In this document: positions 27,201 through 40,959 of the stretch, one piece after another | How positions within the stretch are numbered: the stretch's first letter is position 1 | How the letters are laid out: each line of letters opens with the position of its first letter | Assembly: GCF_041146395.1 (NCBI RefSeq) | Contig: NC_091008.1 | Coordinates: forward strand, 7,825,501 to 7,889,500 | Direction: 5' to 3' | DNA length: 64,000 nt | Origin: Eulemur rufifrons | Taxonomy: Eukaryota > Chordata > Mammalia > Primates > Lemuridae | Translations under genes and position numbers: made by a program | Notes under the pieces: generated by a model | Database searches by the model: none | What the model was told of the DNA's origin: nothing | The model's input: the letters and a program-made list of their open reading frames with translations, nothing else

Positions 27201-28059
27201 GGGATGAAAATGAAACAGTTAGATCACATATCACAGCATATAGCATCCTTATAAATACATAAGAATAGGTGCTTTAATTTCTCACCTTCGATGATTTTAA
27301 AATTGAACCCTTACTTGTGGTCAGTATAAAGAATCTTCTGAACGTGTTTACACCTTAGGAATCATCAGTGTACATTTATATTCATAATTCAATTTCCTAA
27401 CTGCCTGATTCGGCACCATTCACATTAACACCAAAACTCAAAAGCATATCTAAAATACGAGGGGTGGGGGGTTAGTGCTTTTTGTATAGTAGGATTGACA
27501 CAATGTGTTCTTTAATTGAAACTATGCTTTCCTGAAATTCAAACGCTGCATCCGAAAAGTCAGCAAGAAATTTGGGCAGTTATGAAACAACTCAGTGATA
27601 GTTCTTCACAATCGTTGAATCAGCCACAACATCCTCTCTTATGTTTGAGAATTATATGACATGTTTCAAGAGTCCTGCCCATTTTTGCTTCCTTTACCTC
27701 CATTGCCGGGCACCTGGCAGTCATTCCTTAAGACACACACAAGCACGTCGCGTTTCAGTGAATTATTGTGTTATGATTTTGAGGATATTTGATATAATAG
27801 TTAGGAATTTAAATTTAAGTAAAAACTGTGTTGATGGCATGCGTTGATATCAATCCCAATGAGTCAAGTCAAATAGCCATTGAATGCACAGGTCCCTCCT
27901 AGGGAAGAGCTCATACATCAAAACTCAGTCAATATGTCAGATGTCACCTCCTCTGACAGATAGGTACCGAGATTCAATTGGCATCACTATTAGGCGCATC
28001 TCGATTTCAAAAAATTAAAATATGAAAATCTTTTATCAAGTGAAACGGGGAATTGTTAG
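27201..28059. other. Unique sequence, no gene seen
   Basis: AT-rich unique DNA with a short G-rich patch (GAGGGGTGGGGGGTTAG at 27459). The plus frame 27641-27847 has no recognisable domain. Confidence 0.4.
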
Positions 28060-28185
28060 GAGAAGACTGAAGTTTAAAGAGATTAAATAAAACCTAACGT
28101 CACACAGTTAATGAATGAAAACGCTGGCATTTGAATCTAGACCGGTCTGATTCTAAAGTCAATGCTCTAATCATTTAAGCATAAT
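28060..28185 (-). repeat. MIR SINE, antisense
   Basis: AGAGATTAAATAAAACCTAA, CGTCACACAGTTAATGAATG, GGCATTTGAATCTAGACCGG and TCTGATTCTAAAGTCAATGC are the reverse-strand MIR pattern (gene-desert-typical pan-mammalian SINE). Confidence 0.75.
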
Positions 28186-30149
28186 TATATTGAATCAATG
28201 AATAAATGAATTCCTTAATCAAGTAACATGAACTTTAGGGATTCAAGAGAAAATGTCATATAAATATATTTCAGAACAATCCACTGTCATGTTTAAATCC
28301 AACTCCCTATAATATCAAAGGAAAAATGGAATCTTGGAAAACTAGAGAATTGACATTAGTCAGGTGATGAAGACAGCAAAGGATAAAAAGTGAAATCTAG
28401 TATCTGAGACATTAAGAAATGTGGGCTGAACCAAGAACAGTGTGGCAGGTGAAATAGAATTTTGTGGAATAAGGAATATTGAGATCTATTTGCAAGTCTG
28501 TGTGTCTTCATTTCTAAAATATGAAAATTGGCATATTCACTCTGAAAATGTGTAGGTTAGGGGACTTTTATAAGTGTTTTTTAAAAACATTGGTCATATC
28601 TGAAAGGAAAAAAAAACAGTCATCAGAGACTCATATGAATTCACCTCTAGGGATTGAAACATTAGCTATTCCAGCAAGAGACACAGGGACTAGTGTCCTT
28701 AGGCAATGACTTGTTTCAAACTGTGGCGGATTATATTGCTGGCATTAATCAGGCCTTGCGCACTGCTTAGGGCCATGAGGCTTTATTTAGAAAATATATA
28801 TGTGCATTTAGTTGGTAGATTTATTTATTTTTACTTATCTCAAATACTTATAACTAAAGGGACATAGTCTCTTAGCAGAATTGTTTTACTATTTTAGCAG
28901 GATTTCAGTAGCGATTTTCCAAAAAAAAAAAAAATATGGTTGTATGATTCCCAAGCGTTCACCAAAATTAGCTTTGTCATCTTGTCCAACTTTATTAATA
29001 AACTTTGGATTCAAAATCAATCTAGACAATCAATCTCGGGTAAGACACCCTGTTAATATTTACCAGGAACTTTTACATGGTCACAAATATTACACAGGAA
29101 GCACATGTGGGTCCTGGGAGTAAGAAATGATGTTTTTACGCTGTGAAAAATAAGATAGAGCTGGAGATTACTATTGTTTACTATTATTTATACACTTAAT
29201 TTAAATAAATTAAAATAGTAACTCATGAAAAATGAAACTTTTTAACATACTTGCATGTAAATTAATTCACCAAAGTATAAAGTAATAAAAAAAATAGCTA
29301 AGAAAACAAAACCATTTCTTTTTGATTTTTGGCAAGCTGTGACGTGCCAGAGTTACGTGAATTGATTCTATATTCCTGAATCCGTCTAATATCTGCTGGA
29401 TTTTAGGAGACAGTTTAGTGAGCAGACAAGTGCAAGCTAGGGTGCAAGCTGAGGCAAAATGATAATCAGTTTAATCTGTACTTGGATAAAGAGGAAGAAT
29501 TACCTGATTTTTATGATTTTTAAGAATGATTAAAAGTCCTTCTTTGCCAAAACTTTTCTATAGTGTAAAATTAATATTTGAAAGCAAACAAGGCAATATA
29601 AATTTGAATCCATTCTCTCCTTTGAGATAACGGCAGTGCGGCTCATAGAAGTTCATACAGGGGTGGCTGCTATCCACCACCCTTTCGTGTGAGGAGGACA
29701 GAGGCTACTTCTGTTTGTGTTTAATCATTACGTCACACAACTAAGGAAAACATCATCATCATCATCATCGGCCATCGGTCATCGTTATCCTCAACTTAGC
29801 AATAAAATCACTCCATAACGGAGAATTCCCAAAAGGTTGTTTATCTACTCTCAGTATCAAAGGATTATATAGAGATGCAAGAAAACATCCAGAATCTTTT
29901 AAGTTTATTCTCCCCTTAGGCTGTGTTATAAATAGGAGGAGAGTCTTCAGCGCTACGTAGTGTCCATGAATGACCTCACTCTCCAGGAAAACACCAAGGG
30001 TATCGCAGAACCCGAGGAATGTGTAATTGTGTGAGATTGTGAGACGGCAGAATTCTATATAACTGGCAAACACAGTCTGGGTATTAACCAATAAATTTTT
30101 ATAAAATCCATTGTCAGAAGAAATTAAGACAGGTGCTATTATAAATATC
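28186..30149. other. Unique sequence, no gene seen
   Basis: Two kilobases with an A run (28920-28933) and a short (CAT)n tract at 29751-29769. The minus frame 29765-30091 (108 codons) is the longest in the area. It has no recognised domain and begins in the CAT tract side, so I do not call it a gene. Confidence 0.4.
29751..29769. repeat. (CAT)n microsatellite, short
   Basis: Six CAT units in unique sequence. Confidence 0.9.
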
Positions 30150-30563
<414 letters not shown>

Positions 30564-31112
30564 CCATAAGTAGTCTATTAGTCAAAATTCTATCCTTGAT
30601 ATGGAAATCTTCAATTACTTATAATACTTTCATTTCCTAAATCTTCAATAGTATACATATTTAAAAAAAAAAAAAAAAAAAACCCTCAAACTTCACAAAC
30701 AGTATCCCTGCTAAATTGGAAGTTGAGATTGAGATTGGCCATTCGGAGTCCCCTTCGATCACCAGGCAGAGAAGAGGGGACGCTGTACGGGTTGAAGCGA
30801 GTTTTCCGAACTTCCAGGGAGAAATTTGATTGCTGCTACTTTCTAGAAAGATAGAGAACCCTGTCTAACACCCAGGGGTTTCTCCGGGACAACTCTTGGA
30901 TTTTCAATGTACAATAAGAACATTCAATGGCACTTACCAAAAGGAGGTAGATTTGGGGACTCCTTAACGGTAACATATGCCAACAAGCAAAGGGAACGTG
31001 GAACTCCTGGTGGAGGCAGGGATTTTAAAGGACCATCTGTGGCCTCATGACCAGTTCCAGCTATGACAATCGTAGCAGCAATGGATATTTTCATTTCTTT
31101 TCCTTGTTTCTT
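30564..31112. other. Unique sequence with A20 tract
   Basis: A 20-base A run at 30663-30682 is followed by unique DNA that keeps CpGs (CGCTGTACGGGTTGAAGCGA near 30780). No gene recognised. Confidence 0.4.
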
Positions 31113-31366
31113 TGTCTTTTGAGACAGGGTCTGTCTCTGTCACCCGAGCTAGAGTATGGTGGCATCATCATAGCTCATTGCAACCTCAGACTCCTGGGCT
31201 CAAGTGATCCTCCTGGCTCAGCCTCCTCAGTAGCTAGGACCATAGGTGGGCACCACCGTGCCAGGCTGAAATATTTCCTGGTAGAGATGGGGTCTCTCTG
31301 TTGCCCAGACTGGTCTTGAACTCCTGGCCTCAAGCGATGCTCCCATGTTGGCCTCCCAAAGTGCAT
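31113..31366 (-). mobile_element. Old truncated Alu (AluJ-like)
   Basis: Antisense dimer fragment: GAGACAGGGTCTGTCTCTGT, CACCCGAGCTAGAGTATGG, CTCATTGCAACCTCAGACTC and TTGGCCTCCCAAAGTGCA. It lacks the lemur linker, and the 5' end of the element (GGCCGGGCGCGGTGGC) is missing. Older than the lemur-specific copies. Confidence 0.8.
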
Positions 31367-31499
31367 TTTTTCTTTTTTCTTTTTTTTTTTTTGGTGGTAC
31401 ACAACTTTAAAATTTAGTTTTACTACCATATCATAGTAAGGTTAGATTATGATTAAACTAAAACAGGTATTAACACCACAAAAATAGGTATGGACGTCA

Positions 31500-31795
31500 C
31501 AGAGTGACTGTTGGTGATTTCATCCCCGGAATGCAAACATGCTTTAACCTACAGATCTCAAAAAATGTGATTCACCATCTAAACAGCAGCACAAACAAAG
31601 ACCATATGATCATCTCAATAGATGCAGAAAAAGCATTCAACAAAATTCTGCGCTTTTTCATGATGAAAACTCTTAGCACACTAGGCATTGTGGGAATATA
31701 TCTTAACTTATGAAAGCCATATATGACAAACCCACAGCCAACATCATACTGAATGACGAAAAGTTGAAAGCAATCCCACAAAGAACTGGAACTAG
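31500..31795 (+). mobile_element. Internal LINE-1 ORF2 fragment
   Basis: The plus frame 31504-31713 contains [15 protein letters not shown], the conserved LINE-1 reverse-transcriptase segment. It continues with ACAAACCCACAGCCAACATC and ends after CCACAAAGAACTGGAAC. Both ends of the element are missing, so it is an excised internal piece. Non-functional. Confidence 0.9.
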
Positions 31796-32494
31796 TTATT
31801 ATCCATTTTAAAGTTGAAGTGTCTAAGGCAAAAAAAAAAAAAAATGTGTCATATTTGGCACTTCACCCTTTATAATTTCATAGGTACTTATTATTTATAT
31901 CTGTCTCTCCTTAAATGAGGTTGGATTATTCACAGTGGAAGTTACTTCATCAGTTCCACCTAAAAATTCCCTTGAGTTTTCTAGAACATTAATAATTTGA
32001 CCTTTTTTTTTTTGCTTCTGTGGAGAGTTTCTAGAGAGGTTCCATGAGGTCCTATGCTAAAAATATGAGTCAGTCTGGTTGAATGTGCATCCTATATATG
32101 TCTACTACAAAAATGCAATTTCTAGTTTCTTGGTAGTCTGGGAGGGGGGAAAGGAATTATTTTGGAAACATGCACAATACATTTTGTCAGGCTTGATGTT
32201 CTTTTTCATGTTACAAAAGTCAATTTTCATCAGGTCTACACACTAATGTTGAATGTAGATTTTGCAAAAAGAAATATTTTCTTTCAATACCACTTTCTTT
32301 TTCATTTCACAATGGTGCCTAGACTGAGTGAATTGTGAGAGTGGTCATACATCAGCTATGTATGCTTTCCTAATGCATCTGTATTTGAAAACTGTTTCCC
32401 TGATTTTCTCACTTCAATAACCACAAAACCACTACCACCAATGCGACCAACATCAACTCCACCACGCACTGCTAATTATAATAATAACAACACA
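31796..32494. other. Unique sequence, no gene seen
   Basis: AT-rich unique DNA with an A run at 31830-31844 and a T run near 32004. No repeat family or exon recognised. Confidence 0.45.
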
Positions 32495-32600
32495 CTCTTT
32501 GAGTCATTGTTAGGTTCCAGGCTCAACAGTAATTACTATTCCTGTGTTAACTCACTTATCATAGAATCCCCATCATATGAGTCCTAAAATATTTAGTAAT
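32495..32600 (-). repeat. MIR SINE fragment, antisense
   Basis: GGTTCCAGGCTCAACAGTAA, TCCTGTGTTAACTCACTTAT and CATAGAATCCCCATCATATG fit the reverse MIR/MIRb pattern. Confidence 0.6.
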
Positions 32601-32689
32601 AATTGAGGGGAGGGGTAGAATGTAGCTGTGTGGATACGGCATATGTAACAAGCATACTGTGTATATGACAGAATTTAAAAATGAGAATA

Positions 32690-33045
32690 GGCCGGGTGCG
32701 GTGGCTCACGCCTGTAATCCTAGCACTCTGGGAGGCCGAGGTGGGCGGATCGTTTGAGCTCAGGAGTTCGAGACCAGCCTGAGCAAGAGCGAGACCCCGT
32801 CTCTACTAAAAATAGAAAGAAATTATATGGACAACTAAAAATATATATATAGAAAAATTAGCCGGGCATGGTGGCGCATGCCTGTAGTCCCAGCTACTCG
32901 GAAGGCTGAGGCAGGAGGATCGCTTGAGCCCAGGAGTTTGAGGTCGCTGTGAGCTAGGCTGACGCCACGGCACTCACTCTAGCCTGGGCAACAAAGTGAG
33001 ACACTGTCTCAAAAAAAAAAAATAAAATAAAATAAAAAATAAAAT
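32690..33045 (+). mobile_element. Lemur-type Alu SINE with 12-base duplication
   Basis: Complete dimer (GGCCGGGTGCGGTGG) with an AAAAT-rich tail. Exact duplication AAAATGAGAATA at 32678-32689 and 33046-33057. Confidence 0.97.
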
Positions 33046-33310
33046 AAAATGAGAATAAAGTAACTTTTACTGGTTTGTTGAACAACAGGAAGCACAACAA
33101 GAGAAAAGAAGTTCTTTGATTCTCCGTCATAGTTATGTTGTGATGCTTTAAAAGCAGAATTTAAGAAGTAATTCAAAAGCAAGTATTTTTATTTGGTGGG
33201 ATGGTTTTACTAATACAGATACGCACTTTCCAGAGAGGAGTAATTACCTTTTCTCCAGCCCATCAGAACTGTGGGACTTCCTATAAGAAATATATAGTTC
33301 TTCCTCTGTC

Positions 33311-33347
33311 AGAGAGAAAGACAGAGAGAGAGAGACAGAGAGAGAGG
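33311..33347. repeat. (AG)n-rich microsatellite
   Basis: Impure GA repeat with ACAG interruptions. Confidence 0.9.
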
Positions 33348-33682
33348 TGTAAGCGTTGGTAATTTTGGTGTCATAGCCCAGCATGGACAAGGCTCAAAAT
33401 TATATTAAATTACCTACAAAATGATTAAGACCACATAAGTAACGACTCATTTCTCCATTTTGAATCTCTGCACGCAAAGTATTTTTATATTTTATTTTGT
33501 TTTGTTTTTAGGAGGCTATTTTTCCTTTACATCTGATTTATCTTGTTCCTTTTAGCATAGTAAGTCAAAGTCTCGGCGAGATTTTGAGGTTGTCTTTGCA
33601 GAAAGATGAGAAAGCGGATGTCCCACTGCCTGATTTTTCGTTGGGAAGAGATGGGTTCAGTGATACGTTTTCTCCATTCACC

Positions 33683-34345
33683 CAAGAGATTTTTGTTGAG
33701 TGCCTTTTAAATGACAGGCCTGGGAGATGCAGAGGTGATTCGGGTCAACACAGTCCCTTCACTGGCTGAGCTTACGTTCTAAGCAGCAAAATATATTTTG
33801 AGCAACTGTGTACACAAATTAATTATTTTCATTTAAGTTGTTGTACGTACCATAAAGAATAAGTCAGCACATTTCTTTTTCTTTTCGGGGTTTTTTTTTT
33901 TTTTTTTTGAGACAGAGTCTCACTCTGTTGCCCGGGCTAGAGTGAGTGCCGTGGCGTCAGCCTAGCTCACAGCAACCTCCAACTCCTGGGCTCAAGCGAT
34001 CCTCCTGCCTCAGCCTCCCGAGTAGCTGGGACTACAGGCATGTGCCACCATGCCCGGCTAATTTTTCTATATATATTTTTAGCTGTCCAGATCATTTCTT
34101 TCTCTGATGAGAAGAGTGATACCATAAATGTAGCATTGACTGGGACTAGTCTCGTCAGGCACGGAAAGGGTATTGAAGCAGAAAGAGAATAGAGAACGAA
34201 GAGCTCAGGACTGCTGCAGTAGTCCAGGGGGAAGATGCTCTGACTTCAGGCTGGTAGCAATGGGAATAAGGAAGAGAAAAATAAATATGAGAGACAGGGA
34301 GAAAAATAAAAGAGAAATGGAAGTGAGAAGCTTTGAAAGGTTTTT
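33683..34345 (+). repeat. Ancient mammalian repeat split by an Alu (L2-like)
   Basis: The left part (33683-33830) reads TTTTTGTTGAGTGCCTTTTA, CAGGCCTGGGAGATGCAGAG, TGAGCTTACGTTCTAAGC. The right part (about 34170-34345) reads GGACTGCTGCAGTAGTCCAG then AGATGCTCTGACTTCAGG. These two blocks occur in this order in an old mammalian family whose name I cannot fix. The Alu at 33891-34104 lies between them. Confidence 0.4.
33891..34104 (-). mobile_element. 5'-truncated lemur-type Alu, reverse orientation
   Basis: T18 tail, right arm and linker only; the left arm is absent. CATTTCTTT at 33870-33878 recurs at 34093-34101 and may mark the target-site duplication. Confidence 0.92.
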
Positions 34346-34703
34346 AATTCAGAAACTCATTATTTTTTAATGCTTTGGGACACATAAAAGGTCTCCAAGC
34401 AAAAAAGAAAAAAAAAAAAAAATCATCTTCCAGGGCTTTCCCTTCCCATTTAAAGATCCTTAATTTGCAGAGTAGTCCACTTTTTATTTTGGGGAAAATA
34501 CCCACTGCTGTGAGTACCAGGCTTGTGCTAGGGTACTGCGTTATTGCTCCAGCTTTTGTGCCTCCACCTTCAGATGGATGGCTTTTTCCATCATCCGTCA
34601 TCGCCGTGACAGCACAGGGATGATCTACTCCTGCCAGCACAGCAGCCCTGATGATGCACATGGTAGTAATAACACAGCCCACTCTGGGGAGAAAAAGGCA
34701 GCG

Positions 34704-34780
34704 TTTTTTTTTTCTTTTTTTGATTTTTTTTTTTCTTTTTTTGTTTTTTTTTTTTCTTTTTCTTTTTTTTTTTTTTTTTC
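34704..34780. repeat. Poly(T)-rich pyrimidine tract, 77 bases
   Basis: Long T runs broken by single C, G or A. It makes an artificial lysine-rich frame on the minus strand (34344-34835), which is low complexity and not a gene. Confidence 0.9.
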
Positions 34781-34849
34781 TTAAAGGTAAACTGGAAAGG
34801 TGAAGAGGAGAAAAGTGAACTAAAAAATTAAACACAGCCTTTTCAAAGA

Positions 34850-35620
34850 TTCAAAATAACTGTGGCAGTGTTGGAAAGGGCCGGTGTGATAAGGCAGAGA
34901 GCACGGAGGAGCAGAATGCTTTGGATAATGCTGAAACTCACTCTGGGCATCACAGATGTAGAAATCAATTTTAAGATTAAAAAATTGAATTGGTAATTTC
35001 TGACCCACGCTGTGATTGAATTATGTGGATCTTGGATCTTAATTAGAGTCTCATGCCTAGCAAGTCAAACCCTCGAGTGTGTATGAAGCAAAAATATCAT
35101 TGAAACACATTTTTAAATGGGGAAAAAAAAAAAATGACCCTGAATCTGACCGGAAAAAATTATCTTTTAAGAAATTATCTTTCTTTTAGTTTTTATTTTT
35201 TTGACCAAGAAAAAAAAATTCTACATCCTGGGTTTTTTTTTTTTTTTTCCTGATAAATTGAAATATTTTTGTAGCATTCAAGAAGAATACTAATAAGGAA
35301 AATTGTTAATGCTATAGGTCTCAATTTTTTTTTAACTTTAACTCTTGAAAAAAGTCAGATTAATGTTTTGGAATAAAGGCTGAGCTCCTTCATTCAGTCT
35401 CTGTACATAACTCCCAAGCAGACTCCGTCTCTCCCTTGGCTAAACGTTCTGGATTACTCAATTTTGAGATTTACAGCCGTGGTTTGTAAAGCGTATCTCT
35501 TCCCCTCCTTACCCACAGATCAATTCCCCGTGGGGGCCGGTGTCTTAATCATCTAATCATTTGGGTTGGAAGGACCCTATGCTGGAGCACTGCTCCATCC
35601 CAGCGAATCACAACAGGATT
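34850..35620. promoter_or_regulatory. Candidate conserved noncoding block
   Basis: Repeat-free apart from A and T runs (35123-35134, 35171-35246). It contains GATCTTAATTAGAG with TAATTA at 35040-35045, TAAGATTAAAAAATTGAATT, and GTCTTAATCATCTAATCATT near 35543. There is no coding signal. The profile resembles an enhancer, but no alignment was possible. Confidence 0.3.
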
Positions 35621-36520
35621 GGTTTTATTTTATACCGAGTCGTTTCTGATCGCTGGGCGTGGGGATTCAGCCCTGAGTCTCGCCAATGTTGACGATGGCA
35701 CGGCCACCCCCGTGGAATGGCAGCCGGTGCCAGTCCCCATATATTTACCTTGCATTTTCCCTTCTGGAATTGGAGCCCATTCCTTCTTGTTGTGTCCTCG
35801 TTGACTGATGAGAATTGGTCCCTCTGCTCTTCATAACATCCCTTCACGAATCTGCAGACAGTTATGTCTGCCCCCAGCCTTCTTGCCTCCAGACAGAACA
35901 TGCCCACCTGCCTTGGCCTTCCCACACGGGTCTCATTGTCCAAACCTTTGATCATGTTTGTGGGTCTCCTCTGAGCTCTCTGTTCTGCCTATGTCTCTTT
36001 CGAAATGTGAGGCCGCAATCCACTGGAGGCCAACACCACGGAGGGGAGAGCAGAAAAATAGTTTCTTGCTGTTCTGCATGACACTCACAGTGCATTAGCT
36101 ACTTTACTGCTGTTTAGTAGAACCAGCAGGAATCGCATGAATGTGAGCAGGATCTCACCAAGGTCCTGCCAACTGCGTAAGCTGAGGTACTGGCAAGTCT
36201 GTTTGATTGGCTCGTACGGTTCCTGGAAGAGCCATCCGTGTTTCACGGTTGAGGCATCCTCCAGCTTCTCCGAACTTGAATTCTTTTCAATACACCATTG
36301 CCCTTCCTCTCCCAACATCAGCAACAAATAGCAACACAATAAATAAAGCTCAATAAATCAAAGGCCTCGATTGTCATCTGCTTTTAGCAGACTCGTTAAT
36401 TCTATCTTTATCTACACATGATCAAAGAACCAAAAAAAGAAAGTATACAAGAAAATGGGCAAAACCCCTCACTGTATTATGAAGACAAAATAGTTTTAAG
36501 TTTTCCTTTTTCAATTGGCT
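35621..36520. other. Unique sequence, no gene confirmed
   Basis: GC-moderate unique DNA. Frames on both strands (35608-35955 minus, 115 codons; 35815-36081 plus; 36085-36339 minus) overlap one another and show no recognisable domain. The block around 35700-36060 (CTTGTTGTGTCCTCGTTGAC, GATCATGTTTGTGGGTCTCC) reads like an old repeat or retrocopy that I cannot name. Confidence 0.3.
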
Positions 36521-38176
<1,656 letters not shown>

Positions 38177-38199
38177 AAAAAAAAAAAAAAAAAAAAAAA
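38177..38199. repeat. Poly(A) tract, about 23 bases
   Basis: A23 followed by GAAAAGAAAATAAATC. I see no retrocopy upstream that would explain it. Confidence 0.85.
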
Positions 38200-38213
38200 G
38201 AAAAGAAAATAAA

Positions 38214-38312
38214 TCAAAGAAATTAAATAATTTGACCAAGTACTCATGGCTTTTTCATAGCAGGGTGCAAGATCCATGCTTCTGGAATCTTGATCCACTC
38301 TGCCATGCCTGT
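38214..38312 (-). repeat. MIR SINE, antisense
   Basis: AAATTAAATAATTTGACCAA, ACTCATGGCTTTTTCATAGC and GATCCACTCTGCCATGCCTG fit the reverse MIR pattern. Confidence 0.55.
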
Positions 38313-38494
38313 TAGTCTGAGCATCTCTATCCCATCTTTCTAATGATACCTTGCTAAGTTGGTTTCCTGATCTGTAAGAAAGAATTCCTTTCAATACTAT
38401 TAAAACTCAGTTACATTTTTTGCTTTTTAGTTGGACTATTTTAGAAACATGGCAACGCCAGAGACTATTTGGAAGACGTTGAAAGTGCACTATT

Positions 38495-38660
38495 TAGATT
38501 CAGAAATATATTGACTCAAGTCTGGGCTCTGCCAGCTGCTAGCTCCATCACAGGGTCCTTCTCTAAGTCGGTCTTAGAGCCCTGTTCTTTACAAGTGACA
38601 AAAATTGAAGCATAGAAGCACAGTTAGAAAGATGTTTTATAGGATCATCGCAAACCTTTT
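38495..38660 (+). repeat. MIR SINE
   Basis: ATTGACTCAAGTCTGGGCTC and TGCCAGCTGCTAGCTCCATC are the MIR core; the 3' part is eroded. Sense orientation. Confidence 0.65.
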
Positions 38661-38685
38661 ATTCTAATAATTAAAAGTATTGTTA

Positions 38686-39027
38686 GGCCGGGCGCGGTGG
38701 CTCACGCCTGTAATCCTAGCACTCTGGGAGGCCGAGTCGGGTGGATCGCTTGAGGTCAGGAGTTCGGGACCAGCCTGAGCAAGAGCAAGACCCCGTCTCT
38801 ACCAAAAATAGAAAGAAATTATCTGGCCAACTAAAATACATATATATATAAAAAAAAAAATTAGCCGGGCATGGTGGCGCATGCCTGTAGTCCCAGCTAC
38901 TTGGGAGGCTGAGACAGGAGGATCGCCTGAGCTCAGGAGTTTGAGGTTGCTGTGAGCGAGGCTGACTCCTTGGGACTCTAGCTCAGGTGACAGAGCGAGA
39001 CTCTGTCTCAAAAAAAAAAAAAAAAAA
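38686..39027 (+). mobile_element. Lemur-type Alu SINE, variant right arm
   Basis: Complete dimer. The right arm departs from the other copies: GCTGACTCCTTGGGACTCTA and GCTCAGGTGACAGAGCGAG. No clear duplication. The variant end may mark a subfamily or gene conversion. Confidence 0.93.
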
Positions 39028-39785
39028 GATATACAAGAGAAATACGGGCTTTACATTTTGGTAGACGTAGGTGAGAAGTAATGTAAATGGTACGATCGCA
39101 GTGGTTTAGCTTCTCGTCTTCCCCATTTTTGTACATCGGGAAGGACAGAATCAGTGACAGCTCTTTTCAACAATCGTCTGTACACTTGGACTTCTGCTAA
39201 AAGCCTACTCAACTATACTCAAAAGACTGAATAACAAAACATCCTCCTTTACGAAAATTAACAAACTTAAACACATCGAGGTGCGAGCAAAATTTCCTTA
39301 CAATGAAAACCACAGGAACGAACAGTTTGGTCATCATGCAATTTCATCCTAAACAAGTAAATTGCTACGAGTCACATTTCCATCCCATAGCGCAGACACG
39401 CAGCTTCCCGTCATTCTTTATAAAAACCGTCAAGTGTCGGGCAGGGAATTAGTATGTGAAGAGAAATATTTTATGTAGGGCAGGTGTTCTCTGGATGCCG
39501 GTGACTGACAAGAATCCTGCTACAACCTGGACTGAAGAAATTAAACCCTACTGTTTTTGTGTCATATAAATTTGAAGGATGCAGAGAATCTTCCTACCCT
39601 CCAAATACCTCTCCGCTGGCCTGTCAGAATGCCTATAATTTCACCATCAGAAATCCTCTCCTTTGAGCGGTTGAGGGCCCTCCGTGAGCCGAGGCCCAGG
39701 AGGGAGCAGGCACGGGAACACCAAGTAGGCCTGGGACTCTCTGATGTGCTTGAACTCTGGGCAAAGGGAAATAGTATTGCAAAAA
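39028..39785. other. Unique sequence, no gene seen
   Basis: Keeps CpGs (TACGATCGCAGTGG, CACATCGAGGTGCGAGC) with no repeat family. The plus frame 39557-39820 runs into the next Alu and is not supported. Confidence 0.4.
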
Positions 39786-39796
39786 CTTTCAGCTCT

Positions 39797-40067
39797 CTCA
39801 GGAGTTCGAGACCAGCCTGAGCAAGAGCGAGACCCCATCTCTGCTAAAAATAGAAAGAAATTATGTAGACAGCTAAAAAATATATATGGAAAAAATTAGC
39901 CGGGCATGGTGGCGCATGCCTGTAGTCTCAACTACTCGGGAGGCTGAGACAGGAGGGTCCCTTGAGCTCGGGAGTTGGAGGTTGCTGTGAGCTAGGCTGA
40001 CGCCACGGGACTCACTCTAGCCTGGGCAACAAAGTGAGACTCTGTCTCAAAAAAAAAAAAAAAAAAA
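39797..40067 (+). mobile_element. 5'-truncated lemur-type Alu with duplication
   Basis: Starts within the left arm at TCAGGAGTTCGAGACC and runs to an A20-type tail. TTTCAGCTCTC (39786-39796) and TTTCAGTTCTC (40068-40078) form a duplication with one mismatch, so truncation happened at insertion. Confidence 0.94.
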
Positions 40068-40332
40068 TTTCAGTTCTCAAAATTATCTAGTTAGCCCATG
40101 TAGGGCAAAACATGTATCTGATGTTTCCAAGATCGAAAAGTATATCCATGCTTATGACATTATTCTATTATCCAAGGTGCTCAAGGAATACAAATGTCAT
40201 CACTTACTATTATTTCTATGTTACGACAGTGTAAGAGGAGATTCTTTAGTACAGAAAAATTAATGATCATTTTTTTTAAAAGGCATTCGGTAACGGAGGT
40301 GATTCGGAATGAACGAGCTAAGTTGGCGGGAA

Positions 40333-40358
40333 TGTGTGTGTGTGTGTGTGTGTGTGTG
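40333..40358. repeat. (TG)n microsatellite
   Basis: Thirteen TG units in unique DNA. Confidence 0.95.
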
Positions 40359-40539
40359 TACGTGTGGGAGAGGAGTGGGTGTCATTTCAGCATCTGTGCA
40401 GGATTTGGGGGTGCCCCGAAGGGACTGGGATTGTTAGATCGTAGTTTGCACTCGGGGAGAGCCGAGGTTACGATTTTTCATGATGTGAGGCTCTTGGGTT
40501 GTATCAGAGCAGCAACCATCGTTGCCTGGCAGTTAATAA

Positions 40540-40880
40540 ACAAGCAAAAGCCAGCGCTTCGGTCTCCGGAGCTCTGGCTCTCGGGAATGAGGCCGAGAGT
40601 GCAAAGAGACCTGCCCAAGAGGGCGGTTTCCACAGCCCACCCGAATCTCGGGTCCGTGTGCCCCGCGTCCCCAGCCTCAGCACACGCCGTGTAACCGCAG
40701 TCAACGTCCACACAGGGTCACGGGCTGAGTCACTGCCACCTCGCAGCTCGGATCCGCCTGCTCCTGGTGCTCATCTGCACTGACGTGACCGGACACCCAC
40801 AGCGCGACATGCTCGTCCTCCCACGTCCTGTGTGTCTTGCAATTGAGCAGAGGGAGGGGACGGCCGGGCCGCAAGGACAC
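40540..40880. promoter_or_regulatory. Orphan CpG-island-like block
   Basis: By hand count there are about 27 CpGs in roughly 340 bases at about 64% GC, an observed/expected ratio near 0.7, above the usual CpG-island threshold. It also holds TGAGTCA (AP-1) at 40726-40732 and TGACGTGA (CRE-like) at 40781-40788. It is not an Alu or LINE-1. Overlapping frames on both strands follow from high GC. It could be an enhancer CpG island, an unseen promoter or a GC-rich retrocopy. Confidence 0.5.
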
Positions 40881-40959
40881 CATTCTGTCTCACACTCCCC
40901 GGCACACATTGCACGTGTGTGCCATCACCTGCCTAGAAAAACACAGGTCTTCCCTCCTC

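Noticed and set aside
29765..30091. 108-codon minus frame
   Set aside because: No recognisable motif, no splice or promoter context, and one frame of this size is expected in 64 kb.
34344..34835. 163-codon minus-strand frame rich in lysine and arginine
   Set aside because: It is made by the 77-base T-rich tract and another T run. Low complexity, no domain.
40194..40694. 166-codon plus frame
   Set aside because: It passes through the TG microsatellite into the CpG-rich block, where both strands are open in several phases. No domain recognised.
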